A stretch of DNA of 5,229 bases. Source: Desulfobacterales bacterium. GTDB taxonomy: Bacteria > Desulfobacterota > Desulfobacteria > Desulfobacterales > JAFDCJ01. Shown piece after piece: positions 1 to 5,138 of the stretch. The notes beneath the pieces are model-generated. The model did not search any database. It saw only the letters and a program-made list of their open reading frames with translations, and was not told where the DNA came from. Made by a program: the position numbers and the translations under genes. Position 1 is the first letter of the stretch, and each line of letters opens with the position of its first letter. Where the stretch lies: contig JAOZSC010000222.1 in the NCBI GenBank assembly GCA_029939875.1, forward strand, positions 1 to 5,229, given 5' to 3'.

Positions 1-26
1 GTTACGTATTCCAGGTTTTTCAATCA

Positions 27-127
27 ACCGCAGAGAGACAAAATACTTTGGCTGTCCCCGGCGCAGCCGGCCTATATTTTCTTAGCCTTTCTCAGCGCTC
101 TCAGCGAGCCCGGCGGTGAGTTTTTTT
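27..127. repeat. Decayed palindromic intergenic repeat
   Basis: This non-coding stretch is a large imperfect palindrome. The left arm ACCGCAGAGAG (27-37) is matched by CTCTCAGCG at 98-106, which is the reverse complement of 29-37 except at one base, and by GCGGT at 113-117, the reverse complement of 27-31. The centre holds a tight inverted repeat, CCGGC-GCA-GCCGG (58-70), and an overlapping one, GGCTG (50-54) with CAGCC (64-68). The arrangement (CGCAGAG-type arm, central GC-rich hairpin with a TTTGGCTG motif, CTCAGCG-type arm) resembles dispersed intergenic palindromes I recall from Desulfobacterales genomes, but that comparison is from memory. No open frame crosses it. It may be an old miniature mobile element or a transcription-end structure. 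Confidence 0.5.
100..127 (+). terminator. Possible rho-independent terminator, plus strand
   Basis: CTCAGCG (100-106) can pair with CGGTGAG (114-120), six of seven pairs with one G-G mismatch, across the loop AGCCCGG. Seven T residues (121-127) follow directly. On the plus strand this has the form of an intrinsic terminator, which would serve a gene lying left of the window and converging on the ABC ATPase. It sits inside the palindromic repeat, so the hairpin may be a property of the repeat. Read on the minus strand there is no T-run after the hairpin, so it is a poor terminator for the ATPase gene. Confidence 0.4.
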
Positions 128-193
128 ATCTGTTATCGTATTTATGAAATTGTGTACTAAGTGTTGGATATTTAAGTCAGTTGGATTCTTGGA

Positions 194-207
194 TTGAGAA
201 AACTCAA
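194..207 (-). other. Small hairpin over the ATPase stop codon
   Basis: TTGAG-AAAA-CTCAA (194-207) is a perfect 5-bp stem with a four-base loop that includes the ATPase stop codon (204-206). No T-run follows on the minus strand, so it is not a convincing terminator. Just beyond it TTGGATT occurs twice in tandem (181-187 and 189-195), and TTGGAT a third time at 164-169. No function is claimed. Confidence 0.3.
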
Positions 208-1313
208 GCGAGGAAATCAAGGGCACGGCAGTCATCGGCCGTCCAGCCGACCTGAATGTGCTCGCCCTTGTTGATGCTCAGCCGGCCGGAGGCATTGGGA
301 ACTTTGACGACAAATTCATCGTTGCCGCAAACATCCATGCGGGCCCGCAGGTGATCACCCAGGTAAATCAGCTCTTTGACCGAGCCCTCGAAAACATTTT
401 CCAACTGGCTTTCAGCGGGATTGAGGGCCACTCTTTCCGGACGCAGGGACAGGGTCGTGCGCTCGCCGACGGCCTGCACATTGACCTTCAGTGCTCTGAC
501 CATGTCACCGCTATCAACTTTGACCATGCAATGATCGCCCGTAATTTCGGTCACTTCCCCTGAAATCCGGTTGTTTTCACCGATAAATTGGGCCACAAAG
601 GCATTTTCCGGTGCCTCATAAAGCACATCCGGTGTCGACAGCTGCTGGATAACACCGTCATTAAACACGGCGATGCGGTTGGACATGGTCATGGCTTCAC
701 TTTGATCGTGGGTGACGTAAACCACGGTGACTGCCAGCCTTTCGTGGAGGTGCTTGATTTCGTATTGCATTTGTTCGCGCAGGTTCTTGTCGAGTGCCCC
801 CAGGGGTTCGTCCATCAGCACCAGCTGCGGCTCAAAAACAAGGGCACGCGCCAGTGCGATACGCTGCTGCTGTCCCCCGGACAGCTGGGCCGGAAATCGG
901 CCTTCAAAGCCTGTAAGTTCCACCATCTCAAGGGCCTCGCCGACCCGTTTTTTGACTTCGTTTTTGGGCTGCTTTCGAACCTGCAGCGGATAGGCCAGAT
1001 TCTCACTGACCGTCATGTGGGGAAACAGGGCATAATTTTGAAAAACCATGCCGATATTGCGTTTGTGGGGCGGGATGTTGCCAATGGGCTCATCGTCAAG
1101 AAAAACTTCGCCGTAGGTTGGCGTTTCAAAGCCGGCCAGCATCATCAAGGTAGTGGTTTTACCGGATCCGGAAGGCCCCAGCAGTGTCAGAAATTCGCCG
1201 TGTGCGATTTCAAGATTGAGATCCTTGATGACCAGGATTTCACCATCAAAACTTTTTTCAATATGCTCGAAACGAACACAGGAATTTCCGCTGTTGCCTT
1301 CTGGGGCCGTCAT
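204..1313 (-). CDS. potA: ABC transporter ATP-binding protein, PotA family
   Basis: This 369-residue protein is the ATPase subunit of a polyamine-type (PotABCD-like) ABC importer. It works on the cytoplasmic face of the inner membrane as a dimer and powers permease and binding-protein partners. All nucleotide-binding motifs are intact: Walker A GPSGSGKT (46-53), Q-loop around Gln92 in FQNYALFPHMTV, signature LSGGQQQR (144-151), Walker B LVLMDEP (164-170), D-loop LGALD and switch His202 in THD. Residues from about 245 to the end form the C-terminal TOBE-type regulatory region, with the expected SLRPE motif near 289-293. Length is normal for PotA (about 370-380). The start fits a Shine-Dalgarno AAAGGA nine bases upstream. 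No permease or binding-protein gene is visible on either side, so the partners lie beyond the left edge or elsewhere. Spermidine/putrescine is the family default; related ATPases also serve other cationic or small organic solutes, so substrate is not settled. Confidence 0.95.
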   Translation of the reverse strand: MTAPEGNSGNSCVRFEHIEKSFDGEILVIKDLNLEIAHGEFLTLLGPSGSGKTTTLMMLAGFETPTYGEVFLDDEPIGNIPPHKRNIGMVFQNYALFPHMTVSENLAYPLQVRKQPKNEVKKRVGEALEMVELTGFEGRFPAQLSGGQQQRIALARALVFEPQLVLMDEPLGALDKNLREQMQYEIKHLHERLAVTVVYVTHDQSEAMTMSNRIAVFNDGVIQQLSTPDVLYEAPENAFVAQFIGENNRISGEVTEITGDHCMVKVDSGDMVRALKVNVQAVGERTTLSLRPERVALNPAESQLENVFEGSVKELIYLGDHLRARMDVCGNDEFVVKVPNASGRLSINKGEHIQVGWTADDCRALDFLA

Positions 1314-1322
1314 AGATAGAAT

Positions 1323-1328
1323 TCCTTT
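1323..1328 (-). promoter_or_regulatory. Ribosome binding site of the ABC ATPase gene
   Basis: On the minus strand AAAGGA precedes the ATG at 1313 with nine intervening bases. This supports that ATG as the start, consistent with the normal PotA N-terminus. Confidence 0.75.
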
Positions 1329-1500
1329 GGCTAAAAAAATAGCAAGTACACCAGTTGGGATTACGATCCGTCATAATTTACAACCGGCGGCTTGAACAAA
1401 TGCCGACCGGTACACAGCCATAAGGATTAATTAACAACAGCGTTTCTGTCAAGCTTAATTTCGGCTACCGCAGGGCTTTCGGGCCTGCTAAAAACACAAG

Positions 1501-1506
1501 AAAGGA
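1501..1506 (+). promoter_or_regulatory. Ribosome binding site of the M24-fold gene
   Basis: AAAGGA lies six bases before the ATG at 1513. It fixes the start and agrees with the protein beginning at the expected edge of the creatinase N-terminal domain. Confidence 0.8.
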
Positions 1507-1512
1507 CAACCC

Positions 1513-2670
1513 ATGGCTGCAAACCGGCAAAAATACATGCTCGAATTTCAAAGACGGCTCAAAGACGAAAAAATCGACCTGGCAGTCATTTACGATCCGG
1601 ATACGCTTTACTACCTTTGCGGCTTCTGGGGTTACCTGGGCATGGAATTCGGCCGTCCGACCCTGCTGGTGGTGCCGGCATCCGGATCTCCCACGCTGAT
1701 CACCCCCGGTCTTGAAAGTGAAATGGCGGCCGCCATGACCTGGATTGGAGACATCCGGCAATGGACCGACGGGCGCGACGGGCAGTGGCGTAAGCCGTTG
1801 GATGATTTACTGCTGGGCCATCCACGGCCGGCGGTGATTGGCCTTGAATTTTTTAAAACCCATCCAACCATCCGGCAATATGTAAAAGAGCGCCTGGGAC
1901 AAAACCGTCCAACGGATATCTCACAAATTTTATCGGAAATGAGGATGGTTAAAAGCCCCGAAGATATTGAAACCCTGCGCTGCGCCGGAAGTGTTGCCGT
2001 GGCCATGTGTGCCGCGGCGCTCGATACGATCGCCATCGGAGTGCCTGAATACGAAATTTCCCTGGCGGCAGTGACGGCCGGAACCCGCAAGGCTACCGAA
2101 CTGCTGGATCATGAGAATGCCCCCGCGCTTTTTTCGCCGATGATTTACAACCTGCAGGTTCTCCAGTCCGGCCCGCACCTTTCCATGGTACATCGCCGGC
2201 CCACGCGGCGGCGGATAAAACATGGAGACCCGGTTTACATGTGCTTTTGTCCCTTCACGCTTTATAAACAAATCAAACTGGGCTTTGACCGCCAGTACTT
2301 TGTCGGGCAAGTCTCGGACCGGCATGCCGGCATTTACGAAACCGCTCTCAAGGCCCAGGCCGCAGCCCTGGAAACGATTCGTCCCGGGATACCCGCCGAA
2401 GAGGTTCACCTGGCGGCACTGGAAGTGTATCAAAGCGCCGGTTTCGGTATCTGCTACCGCACCGGCAGGGGGGTGGGATACTCCTTTCTCGAGCAGCCGG
2501 AATTCAAAGAAGGTGACAAAACCCCCCTGCAGGCAGGCATGACCTTTGCGGTGGACGGCGGCATCACCATTGACGGGCAATTCGGCGCCCGCGTGGGCGA
2601 TTCCATCGTGGTGACGGAAAACGGTTTTGAATACCTGACCCCATTTCCCAAGAAACTGCAGGTTTTGTAA
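1513..2670 (+). CDS. Creatinase-like M24-fold protein lacking metal ligands
   Basis: This 385-residue soluble protein has the two-domain creatinase/aminopeptidase P ('pita-bread') layout: a creatinase N-terminal domain (about 1-140) and an M24 catalytic domain (about 148-372). Length matches creatinase and ectoine hydrolase (about 400). By-eye alignment shows the five metal ligands of metallopeptidase members largely lost: the first Asp is Cys244, the second about Gly257, the HGTGH-type His is Arg319 (YRTGRGVG), and the two Glu are Asp348 and Gly362. The M24 catalytic His is kept as His227 (MVHRRP). FGR at 46-48 aligns with Phe62 and Arg64 of Pseudomonas creatinase, and Asp259 and Asp348 fall where creatinase has Glu262 and Glu358. 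Creatinase and ectoine hydrolase are known non-metal hydrolases in this fold, so I infer a small-molecule C-N hydrolase rather than a dipeptidase. No signal peptide is seen. The neighbouring amidinotransferase makes a guanidino-acid substrate attractive but unproven. An annotation pipeline would probably call it 'Xaa-Pro peptidase', which the residues do not support. Confidence 0.9.
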   Translation: MAANRQKYMLEFQRRLKDEKIDLAVIYDPDTLYYLCGFWGYLGMEFGRPTLLVVPASGSPTLITPGLESEMAAAMTWIGDIRQWTDGRDGQWRKPLDDLLLGHPRPAVIGLEFFKTHPTIRQYVKERLGQNRPTDISQILSEMRMVKSPEDIETLRCAGSVAVAMCAAALDTIAIGVPEYEISLAAVTAGTRKATELLDHENAPALFSPMIYNLQVLQSGPHLSMVHRRPTRRRIKHGDPVYMCFCPFTLYKQIKLGFDRQYFVGQVSDRHAGIYETALKAQAAALETIRPGIPAEEVHLAALEVYQSAGFGICYRTGRGVGYSFLEQPEFKEGDKTPLQAGMTFAVDGGITIDGQFGARVGDSIVVTENGFEYLTPFPKKLQVL

Positions 2671-2673
2671 TCC
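2671..2673. other. Three-base gap between convergent stop codons
   Basis: The plus-strand M24 gene ends with TAA at 2668-2670 and the minus-strand amidinotransferase ends with TAG at 2674-2676. There is no space for an intergenic terminator, so each transcript must run into the coding region of the other, or end by a factor-dependent route. Confidence 0.9.
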
Positions 2674-3825
2674 CTAAAACCCTTCCACCTGTCTGGGAAA
2701 GTAATCCTCGCAGCCGCCTTCGCGGTAGACATCGGTGGTCGCACAGTGCAGACTGCCGCCAAACGGGTTAGCGTCCCTGAACGGTACCGGAACCACTTCA
2801 AAGCCCAACTTGTCCAGCTGTTCCATCTGGTGAATTTCGCTGGCTTCCACACAGACGGTCTTCGGGTCCAGCACCAGCACATTCATGGAAAGCCAGACGC
2901 TGGAATAGCACAGGGGAGGCGGATTTTTATGGGCCGGCGGGGCAGCCTCCACAATTTGCCAATCGTTGATTTCAAACAGTTTCCGGTGTTCCGGCAGTGC
3001 CTTACGGATAGGATTGTTCAAAATCAGCCCCGGGCGCAAAGGGATAAATGTGCAATCAATGTGAATCGGGTATGGATCGCCTGGAAAATTCATGGCATGA
3101 ACCCTCAGGTCCGGAAAATGCCTCCGCAGCCAGTCAATGCCGGCCAGATTGGCGGTAAACCCGTGCTGGACCACCACATCTTTTCCCATACGGGCCAATT
3201 CGGCGGCATCAAAAAGCGGTTCCACTTCCGTGGTCACGAAGTCTTTGGCGGCGGTTAACTTCAGGCGGTCCTCAATGGTCATGATTCGGCTAAGATAATT
3301 ATCCTTGTAAGACCGACCCGTCAGCCGGGGTTTGGGGGCTGCTTCCCAGCGCATGTTCGGGTCTTCTTTGAAATACTGCTCCAACAACGGCCGATAGCAC
3401 AGGTATTCAAACCAGCGGCAGCGATAGGACATGGTGGCTTCGAGCATTTCATTGCCCACCGTGGCAACGACGTCCCGCGGCGGCATACAACCGAACATCG
3501 AAAGATTCTCCCAGTCCGGCGTTTTGATGGGTTGGCTGAAATCCATCGGTGTCGGCCGATCCACGCGGATGCCTCTTTTTCTGAGAATATCCGCAAAATT
3601 GTCCAGTTGGATATTGGCTTTGTCCACCGTTTCCTGGGGCCGCGGCCCCCACTGACCTTTCATGTCGCTGTCGATGGGGACCTTGCACTCCATCGCCGGT
3701 TCCGATGGCGGAATCATACAACCGTCGGCGATCCCGACAATCACATGTTTTAGCGGATCCCACTCATTCCAGGAATTTACGATTGTTTTGCCGGGAAACT
3801 GTTCTTTCTGATCTGCTTGCGTCAT
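2674..3825 (-). CDS. Arginine:glycine-type amidinotransferase (AGAT family)
   Basis: This enzyme of about 383 residues belongs to the AGAT/StrB family, which moves the amidino group of arginine to an amine, giving ornithine and a guanidino compound through a Cys-amidino intermediate. The N-terminus carries the family signature VNSWNEWDPL (16-25). Active-site residues of human AGAT align by eye: Asp170 with Asp118 (PPRD), Asp254 with Asp206 (FDAAE), His303 and Asp305 with His255 and Asp257 (HIDCTF), Arg322 with Arg274, Ser355 with Ser313 (WLSMNV), and nucleophile Cys407 with Cys361 (SLHCATTD). It therefore looks catalytically competent. Human Asn300 and Met302, next to the catalytic His, are Tyr252 and Ile254 here, so the acceptor may not be glycine. 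The frame is open upstream to an ATG at 3849, but AAGGAG at 3833-3838 is well spaced only for the tandem ATGs at 3828 and 3825; I chose 3825. Family members also make antibiotics and toxins (StrB, AmtA, CyrA, SxtG), so a biosynthetic role is possible. It lies 102 bp downstream of the carbamoyltransferase on the same strand. Confidence 0.93.
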   Translation of the reverse strand: MTQADQKEQFPGKTIVNSWNEWDPLKHVIVGIADGCMIPPSEPAMECKVPIDSDMKGQWGPRPQETVDKANIQLDNFADILRKRGIRVDRPTPMDFSQPIKTPDWENLSMFGCMPPRDVVATVGNEMLEATMSYRCRWFEYLCYRPLLEQYFKEDPNMRWEAAPKPRLTGRSYKDNYLSRIMTIEDRLKLTAAKDFVTTEVEPLFDAAELARMGKDVVVQHGFTANLAGIDWLRRHFPDLRVHAMNFPGDPYPIHIDCTFIPLRPGLILNNPIRKALPEHRKLFEINDWQIVEAAPPAHKNPPPLCYSSVWLSMNVLVLDPKTVCVEASEIHQMEQLDKLGFEVVPVPFRDANPFGGSLHCATTDVYREGGCEDYFPRQVEGF

Positions 3826-3832
3826 CATGTTT

Positions 3833-3838
3833 CTCCTT
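3833..3838 (-). promoter_or_regulatory. Ribosome binding site deciding the amidinotransferase start
   Basis: The minus strand reads AAGGAG, then AAAC, then ATGATG. Spacing is four bases to the ATG at 3828 and seven to the ATG at 3825. The farther upstream ATG at 3849 precedes this site and would only add eight residues with no family similarity. Confidence 0.8.
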
Positions 3839-3839
3839 G

Positions 3840-3868
3840 ATAATAACACCGGAACTTACAGGTGCCAA
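3840..3868 (-). promoter_or_regulatory. Candidate sigma70 promoter before the amidinotransferase
   Basis: On the minus strand TTGGCA (3863-3868) is followed after 17 bases by TATTAT (3840-3845); each box matches the sigma70 consensus at five of six positions. Transcription would be expected to start near 3833, inside the Shine-Dalgarno site. A message from here would be nearly leaderless, so either it is translated that way or the match is chance and the gene is read through from the carbamoyltransferase. Confidence 0.4.
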
Positions 3869-3910
3869 TCCGTGTTTGTGGTTTTATGTTTTCCAATGGA
3901 TTCAGGTGCA
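3859..3910. repeat. Paired CAGGTGC direct repeats
   Basis: CAGGTGC occurs at 3859-3865 and again at 3903-3909, exactly 44 bp apart, about four helical turns. One copy overlaps the candidate -35 box of the amidinotransferase. Related AAT-containing bases follow each copy with a one-base offset. The pair could be half-sites for a regulator, but with only two seven-base copies chance cannot be excluded. Confidence 0.3.
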
Positions 3911-3927
3911 ATGACGGCGAGGTCCCA

Positions 3928-5010
3928 TCAGGAAAATTCGTCAATAATCTCCTGGTCCACCCTGAAAATATGGGCAATCAGCGCCGCACGGATCCACATG
4001 CCGCAACGTTCCTGGCGCCAGTAAGCTGCCCGGGGGTCCTTGTCGATGCCAATTTCAATTTCATAGCGCCGGGGCAGCGGATGCAGAATAGCACAGTGGG
4101 TCTGGATCATGGACAAATGCTTTTTTTTCATATGAAACTGCGGGTAGGTTTCATCTTTACTGGTGGGATCTGATGAGTATTCATTCTGAATTCTCGTCAT
4201 GTAGATGGCGTCCACCTCGGGCATAATGCTTTCGAAATCCTCGGTTTCATAAAAGGGAATGTTATGTTTTTTTAAAAATTCCTTGATGTCGTCTTTCATT
4301 CTGAAAATTTCCGGTGAAACAAAAACCAGCTCGACATCCCGGTAGTTTTTCATCAGGTAACTCAAAGAGCGTACCGTGCGACCGCGTTTCAAGTCCCCGA
4401 CCATGGCGATCTTTTTCCCGTCCAACCCGCCGATGGTCCGAAACTCCCTTTCCAGGGAGTAAATATCCAGCAGCGCCTGGGTGGGATGCTGGTCAGGACC
4501 CGAACCGCCGTTTAAAACAGGCACGGGGCGGCTGGTCTGATTGAGCACCCAGGCGGTTTTCTCGGCAAACCCGGCCTCCGGGTGCCTTGAAATAATAAGA
4601 TTGACATAACTGGCAAAAGTGCGAATGGTGTCTTCCGGTGATTCGCCTTTGACCTCGGAGCTGGTTGAAGTCCCCCGGATCTCGGAAACCGTCAGTCCTA
4701 GAATATGGCAGGCGTTTTGAAAGGAAAGAAAAGTTCGGGTCGACGGCTGCACGAAATACAGCATCGCCCGCTTGTGGGGCAGCAGGTGCCGCAGCTTGCT
4801 CTGCCCGACTCTGGTTTTGGCCAGCAGCCGAATCATGTCGGCAAGCTTGCACAGGTAATCCAGAAACGGCCGAGCGAACTGCTGGGCGTAGATTACATCA
4901 AACACCCGATCGTTGCGCTTAAAAAAATCCAGTTTTTCATCCACAGCCCTGGCATAAAACTCATCCCATCCCTCGAATTCCTGCTGGGTCTGTTCGGCGT
5001 ATTTTACCAT
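3928..5010 (-). CDS. Aspartate-carbamoyltransferase-like protein (PyrB family)
   Basis: This protein of about 360 residues belongs to the aspartate/ornithine carbamoyltransferase fold, which joins carbamoyl phosphate to an amino group. Carbamoyl-phosphate residues are present: STRT (90-93), Arg142-His143 in SRHPEAG, and HPTQ (175-178). Residues matching the E. coli PyrB 80s loop are Ser117 and Lys121 (SSEVKGES). The aspartate-binding set of PyrB aligns as Arg211 (LKRGRTV), Arg273 and Gln275 (TRIQNE), and HPLPR is at 310-314. These favour aspartate over ornithine as acceptor. Oddities: an N-terminal extension of about 38 charged residues compared with E. coli PyrB, and STRTFLSFQ where PyrB has STRTRLSFE. 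The open frame continues upstream to 5142, but AGGAG six bases before the ATG at 5010 and a promoter lying inside the longer frame support the shorter start. No regulatory-subunit gene (pyrI) or other pyrimidine gene is visible. It could be the housekeeping PyrB, but pairing with an amidinotransferase suggests a paralogue with its own job. Confidence 0.9.
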   Translation of the reverse strand: MVKYAEQTQQEFEGWDEFYARAVDEKLDFFKRNDRVFDVIYAQQFARPFLDYLCKLADMIRLLAKTRVGQSKLRHLLPHKRAMLYFVQPSTRTFLSFQNACHILGLTVSEIRGTSTSSEVKGESPEDTIRTFASYVNLIISRHPEAGFAEKTAWVLNQTSRPVPVLNGGSGPDQHPTQALLDIYSLEREFRTIGGLDGKKIAMVGDLKRGRTVRSLSYLMKNYRDVELVFVSPEIFRMKDDIKEFLKKHNIPFYETEDFESIMPEVDAIYMTRIQNEYSSDPTSKDETYPQFHMKKKHLSMIQTHCAILHPLPRRYEIEIGIDKDPRAAYWRQERCGMWIRAALIAHIFRVDQEIIDEFS

Positions 5011-5016
5011 TTTTTT

Positions 5017-5021
5017 CTCCT
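5017..5021 (-). promoter_or_regulatory. Ribosome binding site deciding the carbamoyltransferase start
   Basis: On the minus strand AGGAG is followed by six A residues and then ATG at 5010. The 44 residues that the longer frame from 5142 would add are not similar to any carbamoyltransferase I know, and they would begin inside the -35 box. Confidence 0.85.
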
Positions 5022-5022
5022 G

Positions 5023-5088
5023 TGGGGTCCATGGGGTCCGGGAAAAATATCCGCAGCATCGGTTTGCGCGGTTGATTTTTTGGCTGCG
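5023..5088 (-). promoter_or_regulatory. Carbamoyltransferase 5' leader with repeats
   Basis: The predicted leader of about 90 nt has a perfect inverted repeat, CGCAGC (5052-5057) with GCTGCG (5083-5088), enclosing 25 bases. Inside the loop CGGTT occurs twice (CGGTTTGCGCGGTT, plus strand). Close to the Shine-Dalgarno site TGGGGTCC is repeated in tandem with a nine-base period (5023-5030 and 5032-5039). This could fold into a leader structure or bind a regulator. It does not match a riboswitch or pyrimidine attenuator that I recognise. Confidence 0.3.
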
Positions 5089-5107
5089 AACCAGAATGCT
5101 CAAATGT

Positions 5108-5138
5108 AATCTATGACAAAATTTCCGCCGACTGTCAA
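5108..5138 (-). promoter_or_regulatory. Sigma70-type promoter of the carbamoyltransferase gene
   Basis: The minus strand has a perfect -35 box, TTGACA (5133-5138). After 17 bases comes CATAGA (5110-5115), or after 19 bases TAGATT (5108-5113), as the -10 box. The combined form CATAGATT is only a moderate -10 match. The predicted start is near 5100, leaving a leader of about 90 nt. The amidinotransferase gene downstream could be co-transcribed from here. Confidence 0.6.

Larger units (their letters stand above)
1314..1512. promoter_or_regulatory. Divergent intergenic region, potA-like and M24 genes
   Basis: These 199 bp separate the two divergent genes and must hold the promoter of each. It is visibly richer in A and T than the genes. 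On the minus strand TTGACA (plus-strand TGTCAA, 1447-1452) is a perfect -35 box, but the best -10 candidates are weak: ATTAAT at 1426-1431 with a short 15-base spacer, or TAATCC at 1424-1429 with 17. The palindrome TTAATTAA lies at 1427-1434. For the plus-strand gene I see only CATAAT (1372-1377) with no matching -35. GCAGG (1470-1474) and CCTGC (1484-1488) form a 5-bp hairpin shortly before the M24 start. No riboswitch or clear operator is recognised. Confidence 0.4.

Noticed and set aside
588..1319. Plus-strand open frame of 243 codons opposite the ABC ATPase
   Set aside because: It lies wholly antisense to an ATPase with every family motif intact, has no recognisable domain and its composition is that of a reverse-complement shadow.
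1424..1452. Complete sigma70 promoter for the ABC ATPase using TTGACA at 1447-1452
   Set aside because: The -35 is perfect, but no good -10 box occurs at 16-18 bases, so it is mentioned only within the intergenic region.
1930..2580. Minus-strand open frame of 216 codons inside the creatinase-like gene
   Set aside because: It is antisense to a full-length M24-fold protein, with no family motif and no supporting Shine-Dalgarno site noted.
1513..2670. Xaa-Pro aminopeptidase, prolidase or DddP-type DMSP lyase
   Set aside because: Those M24 members need the metal ligands that are replaced here; the creatinase-type non-metal reading fits better.
3850..3870. Sigma54 promoter suggested by TTGGCAC on the minus strand
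   Set aside because: The -24 part matches, but no GC doublet sits at the required distance for the -12 element; the sigma70 reading is better.
4705..5109. Plus-strand open frame of 134 codons opposite the carbamoyltransferase N-terminus
   Set aside because: The hydrophobic run near its end arises from the A/T-rich leader and ribosome binding site of the minus-strand gene; there is no independent support.
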